Positions 1 to 11,300 of a DNA stretch of 64,000 nt are shown here, piece after piece. How positions within the stretch are numbered: the stretch's first letter is position 1; every line of letters starts with the position of its first letter. Below the pieces are notes generated by a model. That model was given only the letters and a program-made list of their open reading frames with translations. It was not told the DNA's origin and did not search any database. The position numbers were made by a program, and so were the translations under genes. This stretch comes from Dasyornis broadbenti (lineage: Eukaryota > Chordata > Aves > Passeriformes > Dasyornithidae): positions 124,001 through 188,000 of the forward strand of contig VZRN01002962.1 in assembly GCA_013397935.1 (NCBI GenBank), read 5' to 3'.

Positions 1-1496
1 GACCTCTTTACGGAAAGTACATGTTGAGTGAAGAACGCCTAAACAAAATATTGCACAAAAAATTTCACTGCATGCGTAACATCTGTACTTGCCACCTGCT
101 TGGCCAGAGTGGAAGAGACACTTGTAAACAAACTGTTCCATAAAGAGGTTTGTGGAGTCTCGTTTTTATTTAGAGGGATCTCTGTCAAATGTGTCCATTA
201 AAGATATTTAAATTATTCAGCAAAGAAGCACTGTATTATATATAGAAAGCTAAGCTCAGTTGTCACTTCTGTCTCCTGAAGCTGCCAATAAAATTTACAC
301 TTGATTGCAAAACTGTGTAAAATCAAAAGTACAGTAGAAGCACTTTTCATATACTTACAGGTCGCCAGGAAATAACTGATTTGGTTTCACCTCCTTTTCC
401 TCATTTCACTGTGATCATTCCATTCACGTAGTATTCCCACATCCAAAAACTGTGTGTGTATCTGGCGTGCACAGGGTTTTGCTCTGAAACAGTCCAAAAT
501 TACATAGAAATATATGCTGAATAGTTTAGTACCACTTTTTATGGCCTGTAAGGAAGAGTAATTTATTTTCTAACAAGTACTTGATTTCCAGGTGATATAA
601 GTAAGTTGGAGCCCTAACTCTTGCCCTTAGCTGTTCTGAAAAGTTGTACCTCAGTGGAACTCCCCAGGTATCAGGGGGTATTACATAGCCCATGTCCCTT
701 CAGCCTGACAGTGAGATCAAGACATTCACGTCTGCACTGGTGTTTTTTTAGGGACAAAAACTATACTGATTCATTCTGTGTAGCATTGTGCTACAGATTG
801 AAGCACATAGAGTGAGCTTGAAAAACTTTCTTATTTTTATTCATGACCTCCTTAACTTTATTTCTGTTCCACTGTGGCATTCCCAGTAAGTTATGGTATT
901 TTCCAGATGTTTGGGGAATCAGTGATGAGAGGGATTATCTCTGGCCTTATTTGTAATTATTTTATTTTAGCGGTAATTTGGCTAAGGGATATAAGGAAGA
1001 AAAAAGCAATAATGAATGTATTGTATATGAAGAAATGGTGATGATATATAAAGAAAACCACTTAAGAAATGGACGCTTAGTTGACCTTCAAAGTTGACAA
1101 ATGTATCCCAAGTGCTTTGTCTGAGCATATTTCTGGTGCAGATACACTGCCTCACCTTCAAAGTGTGAAGATGATGAACACGACATCATATGACAGGTGA
1201 TGAACACAGAGTTGTTTCTACAATTTAGAAAGACAAGAATGTCTTTCTGGAACATCCTCATACTTTAGTTCTCATTAATCTTGTTAATGTAAATAGGCCA
1301 TTTATAAATTTCGTGCTAATATTTATGAAGCTTAATGAATGATCAAGGGCAGTGGTAGTTTGAAAGATGCTGAAATAATTGGAAGGATTCTATGCACATA
1401 CTTCATACATACATGCTGTATTTTTCAACTACTTTTAGTCTGCTGTCATTATCATTAAAGTCTAAGTTAACTGGCATTAGTGTTTTATCTCTGCAG

Positions 1497-1517
1497 TTCC
1501 TGGCCAGGAGACAAACA
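1497..1517 (+). other. Candidate 21-nt microexon
   Basis: A tract ending in TTTTATCTCTGCAG is followed by 21 bases and then GTAAGTTTTG. It codes FLARRQT in phase 0, the phase required by exon 5261-5375, and is open in the other two phases too. Being a multiple of three it would not disturb the frame. In 64 kb one or two such pairings are expected by chance, so support is weak. Confidence 0.2.
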
Positions 1518-2022
1518 GTAAGTTTTGGTGAAGTGCACTACGAATGTTTAAATAAATGGCTCGCAAGCCTGAAACTCTTTCTTCAGTGACATGTCTAAAC
1601 TGCTGCTGTCTAGTCAGTGGAAGGAAGGGGCACCGGGGAATTCTGCTAGAGCTGTACAAATTCATTTATTCTTGCATTTGAATTGACATGCTTCCAGAGC
1701 CTTCTTGATAACATCCTCTGCTTTCAGCTTGTGTTTATCTTTTAGGAATAAGGCTGTTGCATAAATTGTTTGCTGGAGACACTGAGGACCTCTGTCTGTG
1801 TTTATGCATTATTCACCTACATGAACTCATATTCTCAAAATGTTAAAAAATATTTTACAATGTTCAGTGTTATTTAGAAATATATAAAAAAATTACCTGG
1901 GCCTGCCTCCAGAAATGTTGTTGGTTGTAGCCCTGGACTATTTAGCTTCAGAGAAAGAATGAAAAATGGTTACAATACAGTTTTTATGTCCTAATAAAAT
2001 CTTATACCCTTTTTTCCCCTAG

Positions 2023-2043
2023 ATCATTATGATTTTCTATCAA
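2023..2043 (+). other. Candidate 21-nt microexon
   Basis: A very strong acceptor (CCCTTTTTTCCCCTAG) is followed by 21 bases and a GTAAGC donor. It is open in phase 0 (IIMIFYQ) and in the phase that needs two bases to finish a codon (HYDFLS), and closed in the third. The splice signals are good, but chance pairing cannot be excluded. Confidence 0.22.
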
Positions 2044-5000
2044 GTAAGCATTTAATTGGAAGGTACTATTACTACTATAAGCACATAATTTGTCATGAAA
2101 TGAAATTGCTAATATTAAATAGCTCACCTTCCATAGCTACTATAGCAATACTGTTCTGATCTGTTGTGAAGCTATTACCTGAAAAAATGTTGTAAGTTTA
2201 TAATATTACATAAAGCAGAAAATGCACAAGAAGAGTTACAAAATTTGGGGGGAAAATTCATCCAAAGTTTTCTTGGTTTCACAGGCTGTTGGAACTGTGT
2301 ATCTGAAAGGGAGTTTGAACATATAACAGTGTGTAATGGTAGAGACTGAATATATGTAAATGTATTTATTTTAAATCATATTCTTTGAAAGAATAGATAT
2401 ATCTGTGCAGCATCCAGAGATGAAAACAAATTTGTATGGAATGTGTAGATGTGCTGTTGTGTGCCTCTATCTGTTTATACTCAGGCATGTCTGTATGTCT
2501 TACCTCTACTTACATGAGATTTAAAAACCTGTGTTGAAACATACAAAGGCATTGCAGACATGAGATGACCTTTGTGATTTGGAGTCTCCTTATTTGAAGT
2601 CCCTTAATTTAAATATTACTCATGTTTTTATAAATGTCTAAAGCGCTATCGTGATGACAACCTTTAGGGAATCATTTTTCTTCATTTATCTTAGATTCTA
2701 CTAAGACAGTAGAAAGCTTCCTTTACTCAGTTACCTTAGTTTTGTATGAGTCGTACAGGACTACTGTGCATAAAGGGAGGAAGTACAGTAAAGGCAAAAT
2801 GTACAAAAAAACCAGCAGAGGTTTGTAGAAGAGAAAGATAACTCCATTTCATTTCCAGAAGCATTTCCATGACATAGGAAGTGAAACCTTCTCATCAGGC
2901 TAACCTTTGGAAGTATGTTTTAAGGAGTTTAAGGAGTTAAAGAAAGCTGATAATAATTTGCTATAATGAGCTTGAATAGTCCAATGTAAGAATATTAGAA
3001 GAGCAGTTTGCTTTTCAGGTATTGCCACAGACCACTGACTAGTTTTTATTCCGTATTTCATCAGAGTTGTATTATGAATGAAATTGTATATTCAAAAAAG
3101 GATTTATCCTTATAACCCTGGGGTTTTTTTTCCATGATGCTTTTTCCCAGATCTGAAAATATACCCCATAAAATGCAAATAAAAATGTCCTTTTCCACCA
3201 TAAAAATCTGGGAACAGAGAATATCTAAAAGCAGGTTGAAAATTATAATATTGGAGTTCTTTTACATACCTTTTCCCCCTTCTCATCTCTTTTTAGTTTC
3301 ATTTATTTCAGAGGAACTGATCACAGAATAATATATTCTTCCATTTAGAGATAGGTATTGGATAATTAATACTGTTTTGAAATAAGCCTTTAGGAATGTG
3401 AGTAGTTTAACAGAGATTAATATTCTGCAGTGAGCCCAATTATGATTTGGATGGAGAATTCAGAATGAGGACCAAAGCGACAAATGTTCAAAATCTCGTA
3501 GGGGAATGAGTCAGGTCTAGTGATACGTCTGAAATAAAAATGTTTGAAGATGAGTTAACTTCTGAGGAATTTACTGTTTTATTCAGCTATTCCTGTATAT
3601 TTACATGGGATTAAATACAGGTAACTTTAACCAGAGAAAAACTAGCATAAAAAAATTTGGCAAATTAAAAAAATGTTGTTAGTGTTATATTATTGTTATT
3701 AATATTAGTATTACTGTCATAACTTGTAAGTCATAACATTAGTATTGTAAAAATGTTACGAGTTAATAAGAACAGAGTTATCTACAGCTTCAAGCTATTT
3801 TGTATGGTGGTAAATATGACTGGGCTTTTTTGCATTTGCATGAACAGCGTTACAGTACAGCTGTTGCTTTATAAATATGAATCTGTGTTACCGTATTTTA
3901 AAGATGCATGGTTCACAATGATCACTTGCATACAAGGCAGTGTTTATTTGGAACAGATTAAGAATGATGTAAAATATATCCCATGTAACATTTTACTTCA
4001 GTAGAATTATGCTTACTTTTCTAAAGGGGAAGGCAGCTACACTGTTTAAAGCAATTTTTTTTTGTGAATAGAGATTATATCAGACCTATATTTTCATGTT
4101 CGTCCTTTGAACTGTGCTACACCTTTCCATGTGTGATGAGAGTCTGCCCAGGGAAGTGCCATCAGTCACTATAGTGATCCGCAGCAGCCTGGTGTCAGCC
4201 GTGATGCAGCTCCAGCCTGACAGACTGTGGAGCCCTGTGTGCCCTCTGTGAATGGGGCCACCAGTTTGGGTCTCCCTCTTCTGATCAATCATTCTTCTCC
4301 CTGAAATTACTTCAGCCTAATGTCTTTGAAACAGTGTCTTCCCTCTAAATTTGCTTGGCATTTACTGAAAGATTTAAAAATTAGTAAGAAGTGAATGACA
4401 ATGAGACCATTTCATAAGCCTGGTTTCTTTAGGAACCAACAAAAATTACTAGACTACAGAAGAAATGTTTTGGTGAGGTAATAATGTAAAATTCATTTCA
4501 GATAGGCTGTCAAGAATTATTTCATTATGTTTTTGTTTGTTGTTTTATTGGTTTATTTTTATGCGCAAGTCTTGCACACTTGGTCATATGTTTTATTGTG
4601 CATTTCAAATACACATCTACCAAGTTTACCTCATAGTATATTTTACAAAAATTTCCTAAAACTATATTGAGTGGGTTCCAGAAAATGCAAATAACTTCGA
4701 ATACCGTTATTGAATAGTGTTCAATAAAGGAGAGATTGGGGAGATGGTCTGTTTGCTGGCAACCCTTTCAAACTGCTTTGTTGCCCTGATGATTTAGTTG
4801 CCATTTCTGAAAGGTATACTTCTTGCAGTGATAAAACAGTACTGGTAATTTTGATTAGGAAATTCTATGATATTCCCAGAAGTGCTGCTTTGCAGAGATA
4901 CTGTGCCAAATGTTACGGTAATTTAAAGTGCAACCCTTACAAAGTAATTGGAACTGCAGAGAATGTAAATCATTGAGGAATTTGTCCTTTTATGATGTCT

Positions 5001-5260
5001 CAGCATAGAGCAAGAGATTGTGTGAAGGTGTATATTTGAGTTATTTTAGAACTACTTCTTTTAACTAATTCATACTATTTATTATATTTATGTTAAGACA
5101 TGCTATTTTGTAAAATTTTGCACAAAATTATTTATGTTCTACATCGTAAGCATGAGATTCCTGATTCTAAATGGGGAAATCACTCTTTTTATTGTTTCAT
5201 ATATAAATATGAAACCAGATTAAAAGTATTCCATTTTGGTTTTATCTGTGTAAGTCTCAG

Positions 5261-5375
5261 ACTGTTTGGACCTTGGATGCCATGACTGCCAGACCTGGAG
5301 GTTCCCCAAGGCAGAAACTCCTAAAGGACTCCTTAGCAGCAAAAGAACTTCAGACCATGGAAAAACACCTAGCTG
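5261..5375 (+). CDS. Internal coding exon (115 nt), start of a charged helix
   Basis: The segment begins after a pyrimidine-rich acceptor ending in TCTCAG and ends at a GTATGT donor. It reads in phase 0 as TVWTLDAMTARPGGSPRQ followed by a Lys/Leu/Glu-rich helix containing LLKDSLAAKELQTMEKHLA. Its last base, G, pairs with AC of the next exon to give Asp, so the helix runs on without a break into exon 10699-11192. A longer frame at 5266-5466 overlaps it in another phase and is a shadow. The open frame, both splice sites and the phase match support a real exon. The exon that should precede it, ending in phase 0, was not identified. Confidence 0.8.
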
Positions 5376-8300
5376 GTATGTATGGGATCAAGGAGCCATA
5401 AAATGCCTAGCAGTATGCACCCAGCTTGCTCTGCCAATATTTCAGATGAAGGAAAACATTATCTAACTCACATGTTGATGAAAACAGATGAAAACTTTAA
5501 TTTCCCTTTTTTTTTTCATTGAAGAAAACACAATTAGTGTTTTATTTGTAGATGTAATGAACTTCACTGTAATTACAACAAGTACAGTACTTAAACAGTA
5601 ATTAAACTGAGTTAAATATGCTGTGGTCTGAAAGCATAATAATCCACCTATTTTTTTTGTTTTCATGTTTCACCAAGGCTTATGCAATCAGGAGGTACCA
5701 ATGTTTTATTTATTGTTAAATAGCCTTTAAAAGCAGCCATCAGTGGATCTTTAGCTGGGGAATAGATTGCTTTGCAGACAAAACTCACCTTGTTCATGAG
5801 AATTCTGGTTGAGTGAAGACTGTTGTTTGTGTGCCTTGAAACATCTGCACCATCTTTGATGGGGTAACCATTTCTAGAAAGTCAAATGAAACAGTTGTGG
5901 GGTTTTTTGGTAAAAATATGTTTCAGAGCTTTATAAAAATTAATGAGGGATAGTCTAAAATGTAGCTTGCAATTTGTTCTTTGTAACCAATGTTTTCTAT
6001 CTTCAGCTTTCATTATAAGATGTGGCACAGACTTGTAGCATGGTAGTCCTGTGTTATGAATCTTATTTGTCATATGGTGAAAGCTTCATAGGCTAATTCT
6101 AGGCACAGTAATGCTACACTGGAACATAAAGACTGTATATGTAAAATGAAGGTAGAAATGAAATTGATCTTTCTTTCAAGTCACTTAGAGAGTGAGGCAC
6201 AGAAAACTTTTGGTGTGATTTTCTAAAAGACTTTGGATATTTTTCTTGCCAACAACACTGATGTGAAAGACTTGGAAGCTGTATCCTCTTTTGAAAGGGC
6301 ATGGTGCAGCTGAAGTCAAGGCAGAAGACAGCTATGAGCACAGTGAGGAAAGCTTTTTAGGAAAAGGTTTTGCTCATATTGAAGCAAGAACTAAAAATTA
6401 TGACATATACAAATAAAACCTTTTTAGGTGGGTTTTGTGTCTGACAATAGAGATGCTGTCATTCAATTTTTTTTTTATAGGTTCATAAAGCTTACATCTA
6501 TTAGAGCTGCAGCCACTGCCAAACTAGACTGAAAAATCCATGAGCCCTCTCTCTAAACTGAAACTCCCAGGAACATCTAATGGGGATCAGGAGAGCAGCA
6601 AACCAATACATGGTTTCTGTAGCATAGCAGGGACCTGTGTACCCCAGGGGCCTCTGCTACTGAGGTAGCACTTCTTTTCCCTTATGTTGCTGCAGTTGTC
6701 ACTCACGGGGAGTCTGGTGAAGATCTCCCTACTTTGTTTTATGACCTTACTGGTCACTTCCATGGTTATACAAGCTGTTCTTGTATGAATTATACAATGA
6801 AAAATACACTCCCTTGGCAAAGCTGACAGTAACAACTACAATATTTCATAGAATGTGGAATTTTAAATACTTAATTGACTGTAAACTAGCTAGCTACATT
6901 CACTTAATCTCTGAGATTCCTTCTGCAGTTGTGTGACCCACAAGGTTTTCTCTCTCACATCAGTGCTGTTCTTGTCATTTGACTTTGGGCCTATTATTTC
7001 AGTAAAGCTGTAATACGAGCTTCAGTCATTCTACCATTCAGTAATTTTTGTCTGGCTGAGAACTTCACATGAAAACAGCCCAATTATTAGACATTGGACT
7101 ATTGTATTCCTAATAATTCATGTCCTATTATAACACCAGTGGTGCTTGATACAATTATTCCCCTCAAAGACAAGAATAACATAATTTCCATGAATAATCA
7201 GTTCAGAGTACCTCAGATAATAATGCTGTGGTTTTGCTTAGCCTCCTTTGTCTTATACATTTGCAAAAGTTCAGGTGTCTGTGATATCAACAAGTCTTTC
7301 GTTTCAGTTCTCTTAGCAAGCACTCTGGAACCTATTAATTCTACGAAATGACTGCCTATCTAGGCAGTAATTTAGATGCCTGAGTTATGACTTGGATTAC
7401 CTGTGTAATGATGAAATATGGTCCCCTGTCTCAGCTACACCTTCTTAAGGGGCCTGGCTTTCCCTTATGGACTATGTGCTGGATAAAACTCACTCCTAAC
7501 ATAAGGCATAATTTGGTGCCTGTGTCTAAATTAGGGACTAGCACCAACTGCCAGCAGCTGCCTCAGTACCTTGATATTTGAAAGCAGCACTTTTACAGAA
7601 TCAGATACTGGAGCAGTCAGTTTTCTTTTCCTTCTCCACATATGACTCATATTTTTTTTTGTCTAAAATCCAGGCTCTTATGTTACTATGGCTGCATTAT
7701 ATTGCATGAAAATTGAAAATATTTTTTGGGAGTTGATTCCAGTGTCTTGTCAATTTGGTTTGTTACACTGATTTTGTGGTCTTTGTATACTTCTGAAATA
7801 TATTTGATCACCATAAGAACTGTTAAAAAATAAACAGTTTATAAGTGCATATGAATCATATAATTCTGCTATTTTTTATATAATAGCAAAATGCCTTTGT
7901 GTTGCTCTGTTGCATTTTATTTTCCTTTAAATGACATCAACAAGGCTTTTTTAAAATCCTAAGTCATAATTAAATTCTGTTATTTAATATGGATCAGATA
8001 ATACTGCAAAGCTGGGGATGTGTGACTTTTTTTTTTTTTCTGGTTGAAAAGCTTATATTAAAACAAAATCAAACAGAGGATGTGTAAATAAAACTGAATA
8101 ATTATGCTATGGAAACATGTTAATTATATGTAGAGAAATGATTATAATAATTGGTTTATCTGCATCTTGATTGCTATATGAAATTAAGGAAACATGAGCC
8201 AGCATATAATGTTTATTTAACTCTTAGTAAATCATTCAATATTCATGCTATTTATTAGCATTCTTAATTCACCATGGGCAAGTTGGAGATCTGTAAGTTT

Positions 8301-11300
8301 GCAAAGAGATAGACCAAGCTGGATCTTTACAAGACCCTATTCTTCATTTGGTTTAAGTCAAGTAGCCCTCAGTATCATTTATTGGTCCCTCAGTTTTTGC
8401 CAGGCGTGTTACTAGTTCTGCACCAAAAGAGGAGTGGGCAGCGGGTTGAAGGAGCTGACTCTCCCCCTTTAAGATCAGCTCAGTTGGTCAGAGGATGGTG
8501 CTAATAATGCCAAGCTTGCGGCTTCGATCCTCGTATGGGCCAAACTGAAGAGTTTGACTCAATGATCCTTGTGGCTCCCTTCCAGTTCAGAATATTTAGT
8601 GATTCTGTCATTCACTGCTCCACGTTTTTGAGACACCTGAGTGCTGCATTTGGCTCTGGGACCCCAGGCATAAGAAGGATGTGGACCTGTTTGAGTGGGT
8701 CTAGAGGAGGCCATGAAGATGCTCAGAGGGCTGGGACACGTGTCCTATGAAGATAGGCTGAGAGACTTTAAGTTGTTTGGCTTGGAGGGGTGAAGGCTAA
8801 GGGAGAGCTAATTGTAGCCTTCCAGTACCTAAAGGGGTCTGCAGGAGAGCGGGAGAGGGACTTTTTACACGGGCATGTGGTGACAGGACAAGGAATAATG
8901 GCTTTAAACTAAAAGAGGAGAGATTTAGATTAGATGTTGTGAAGAAATTCTTAACTGTGTGGGTGGTGAGGCACTGGAACAGGTTGCCCAGAGAAGTTGT
9001 GGATGGCCTGTTCCTGACAGTGTTCGAGGCCAGGTGGGCTGGGGCTCTGAGCAACATGATTTAGTGGGAAGCATTCCTGCCAATAACCAGTGGGTTTGGA
9101 ATCAGGTGACCTTTAAGGTTTCTTCCAGCCCAAACCATTCTTTGATTCTATGAAGCTCCAAAGTGAATGCATAGAGGAAGAGTAGTTCAAGATGTAATAA
9201 TTTCGAAATGGAAATAATTTTAAGGGCAAGGAGTCAGTTAGAAGTACTCTTAACTGTGTGCTAGAAACAATGACTATGTTTTGAAATTTGCTAACAGCAA
9301 AACATTTAATCTTTAAAAAGTTGAGAGACACTTATCTGAGGTTTTCACAACTATTTCAGTTTTACTAGCTTTTCTAGCAATAGCATTTGAATTGTGTGCA
9401 ATATGTTGTATTAGACTAGTAATGTGAAATTGGCATGGCTTATTTTCTCGTTTTCAAGACGTTATAAAATACGTTAATGTTAAAGGCAGCACATCTTTAA
9501 TTATTTAACATAAACATTCCTTTTATACCTACTGGCAAACATCAGTGAAAGAAAATCTCATTTTCCTATATGCAGTTTAGAATTTATTTTAGGACTTTTT
9601 TGAACCTGAAATAATTGTTATCAAAATAAAAAATAAAATTATTATTTTAGACAAGTTCACTTAATGGATGTTTAAATCAGTAGAGCCTTGCTGATTTAAA
9701 GCTTCTGGGACTGTGACTCGTGCAGTTTAGTGGGAAATGGCATTGCTATTTTAAAGATAATCAGCTGTCTTTATCAAAACCAAGTACAGTAGAGTACATG
9801 CCAATGAAAGCGAAAATTCATAAAGTAGTGTAAGATAAAATAAACTTGATTAAACTATTTCTTAAGCTCTACATTTGTACTTGCAAGGACTTTCAACATG
9901 TTATCAATGCTAACCTAAATTCCACCTGCTCTCGCCTGACTTTGATGGATATATTCTGATTTATTTCTTTAGAAGCATTAATATGATTTAAACTATTTCA
10001 GGAGACACTTCTCATTCACTGTCCTTAATCTACTGTGTTTTTAAAACATCTTATTTCTTACGGCTGTATGAGTGGTGGGGATTGGACCACCAAATGGCCG
10101 TCACCTTTTCTCCTTGGACTCTGGATGTTGGTGACCCCATCACCTGCTGTGGCACTGATGGCAGGCCAGGGCACAAATTCAGGTTCAAACGGGATACAAA
10201 TGTGCCAGAGTTCAATGGTTATTTCCCCCAGAGTTTTAGTCGGGCAATAGACAGACAGCAAGGTCAGAAGCAAAAGTTTTGCCTTGAGCCAGTTTTGGAT
10301 TGCCCTTCAGTGCAGCTGAGGATGGCAGGTTTACGTCACTGCTCCATCTTGATTTGATACTAATCTTTGCTTTGCAGTAAATGCAAAAGCAATGGAGACA
10401 TGACTTTGATGAAACAGGGATTTTTATAGGTTGTGTTGGCATTCAACAAAGTGGTAATATTTCATTTCTGCGGGATAGCTGTGTTTGCAGTGAATCAAGT
10501 GTAAATAAACCTTAGGGAAATGCTTGCCAAACATTTGAACTGTTAGCTCTGATGCCTTTTATTTTAAGCATGAATAGATTTTCTCTGCACAGCTTCAGGT
10601 TGTCACTTACGTTGGAGAAAATCATTAAGAGTTTTAACCAGAGAGAAACAGGCAGTGAGTTTCTTTCTTTTCTGTTTTGTTTATGTGTGTGTGCACAGAC
10701 ATTGAGAAGGACCTCGCACTGTGGGAAGAAGCAAGGATCTCAAGAAGCCCTGGTGTCCAGCATCACAGTGTAGTTACATCTGACCATCAAGGCAATCTCC
10801 AAGCTGCACAGGGCCAAACCCCCAGGCCTCAGGTGCCAACTCCGACAGGGAAGAACATTCAGCTCCAAGGAAACAAATCACCACCGCTGCCCACTAACAG
10901 CAGAACACAGGTCCCCAGTGTTGCAAACAGCAGACCTTCAACGCCCGCTGCACAAACCAACAGGCCATCAACTCCAGGGAGCAGACCTATGACCCCAAAT
11001 AGCTTGTTGTCAAGGCCTCTTACCCCTAGCAACCAAGGAAATAGGGAAGGCATTATTAGTCTGCAAAGAAGCAGATCTTTGTCATCTAAGAGCCAAATGG
11101 GGAGGACCCTCAGTGCTGCTTCAGGGCTTTCTGTGCAAGTGAGTGGAGATGTTGTTGGAACTGTCACTACTCAGAGAAACAGTTTATCAGAAGTAAGATT
11201 TTCAATTTAATGTTTTCGCTATGTTTAATAATGCGAAGACTTGATTGCATTTTATGTTCAAGTAACATCAGTGTACCTAATGTAATCTACTGTGCTGAAA

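Larger units (their letters stand above)
1..5260. other. AT-rich non-coding DNA, probably intronic
   Basis: No frame here looks protein-like over any length, and I recognise no interspersed repeat. If the gene at 5261 continues to the left, this is intron. Two 21-nt segments with good splice sites on both sides (1497-1517 and 2023-2043) are listed separately. A GC-richer patch at 4090-4320 was inspected and could not be assigned. Confidence 0.5.

Noticed and set aside
3..137. Frame of about 43 codons at the window edge
   Set aside because: Protein-like at first (YMLSEERLNKILHKKF) but no splice site visible at either end; too short to support.
1746..1842. Open segment behind an acceptor (RLLHKLFAGDTEDL)
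   Set aside because: No usable donor before the frame closes.
8471..8542. Functional tRNA-Ile gene
   Set aside because: The stems have mismatches, the B box is altered, and the sequence runs on into a CR1-like tail, so it is a SINE head.
10859..11167. 102-codon frame on the minus strand
   Set aside because: Exact shadow of the large + strand coding exon, caused by its low-complexity composition.
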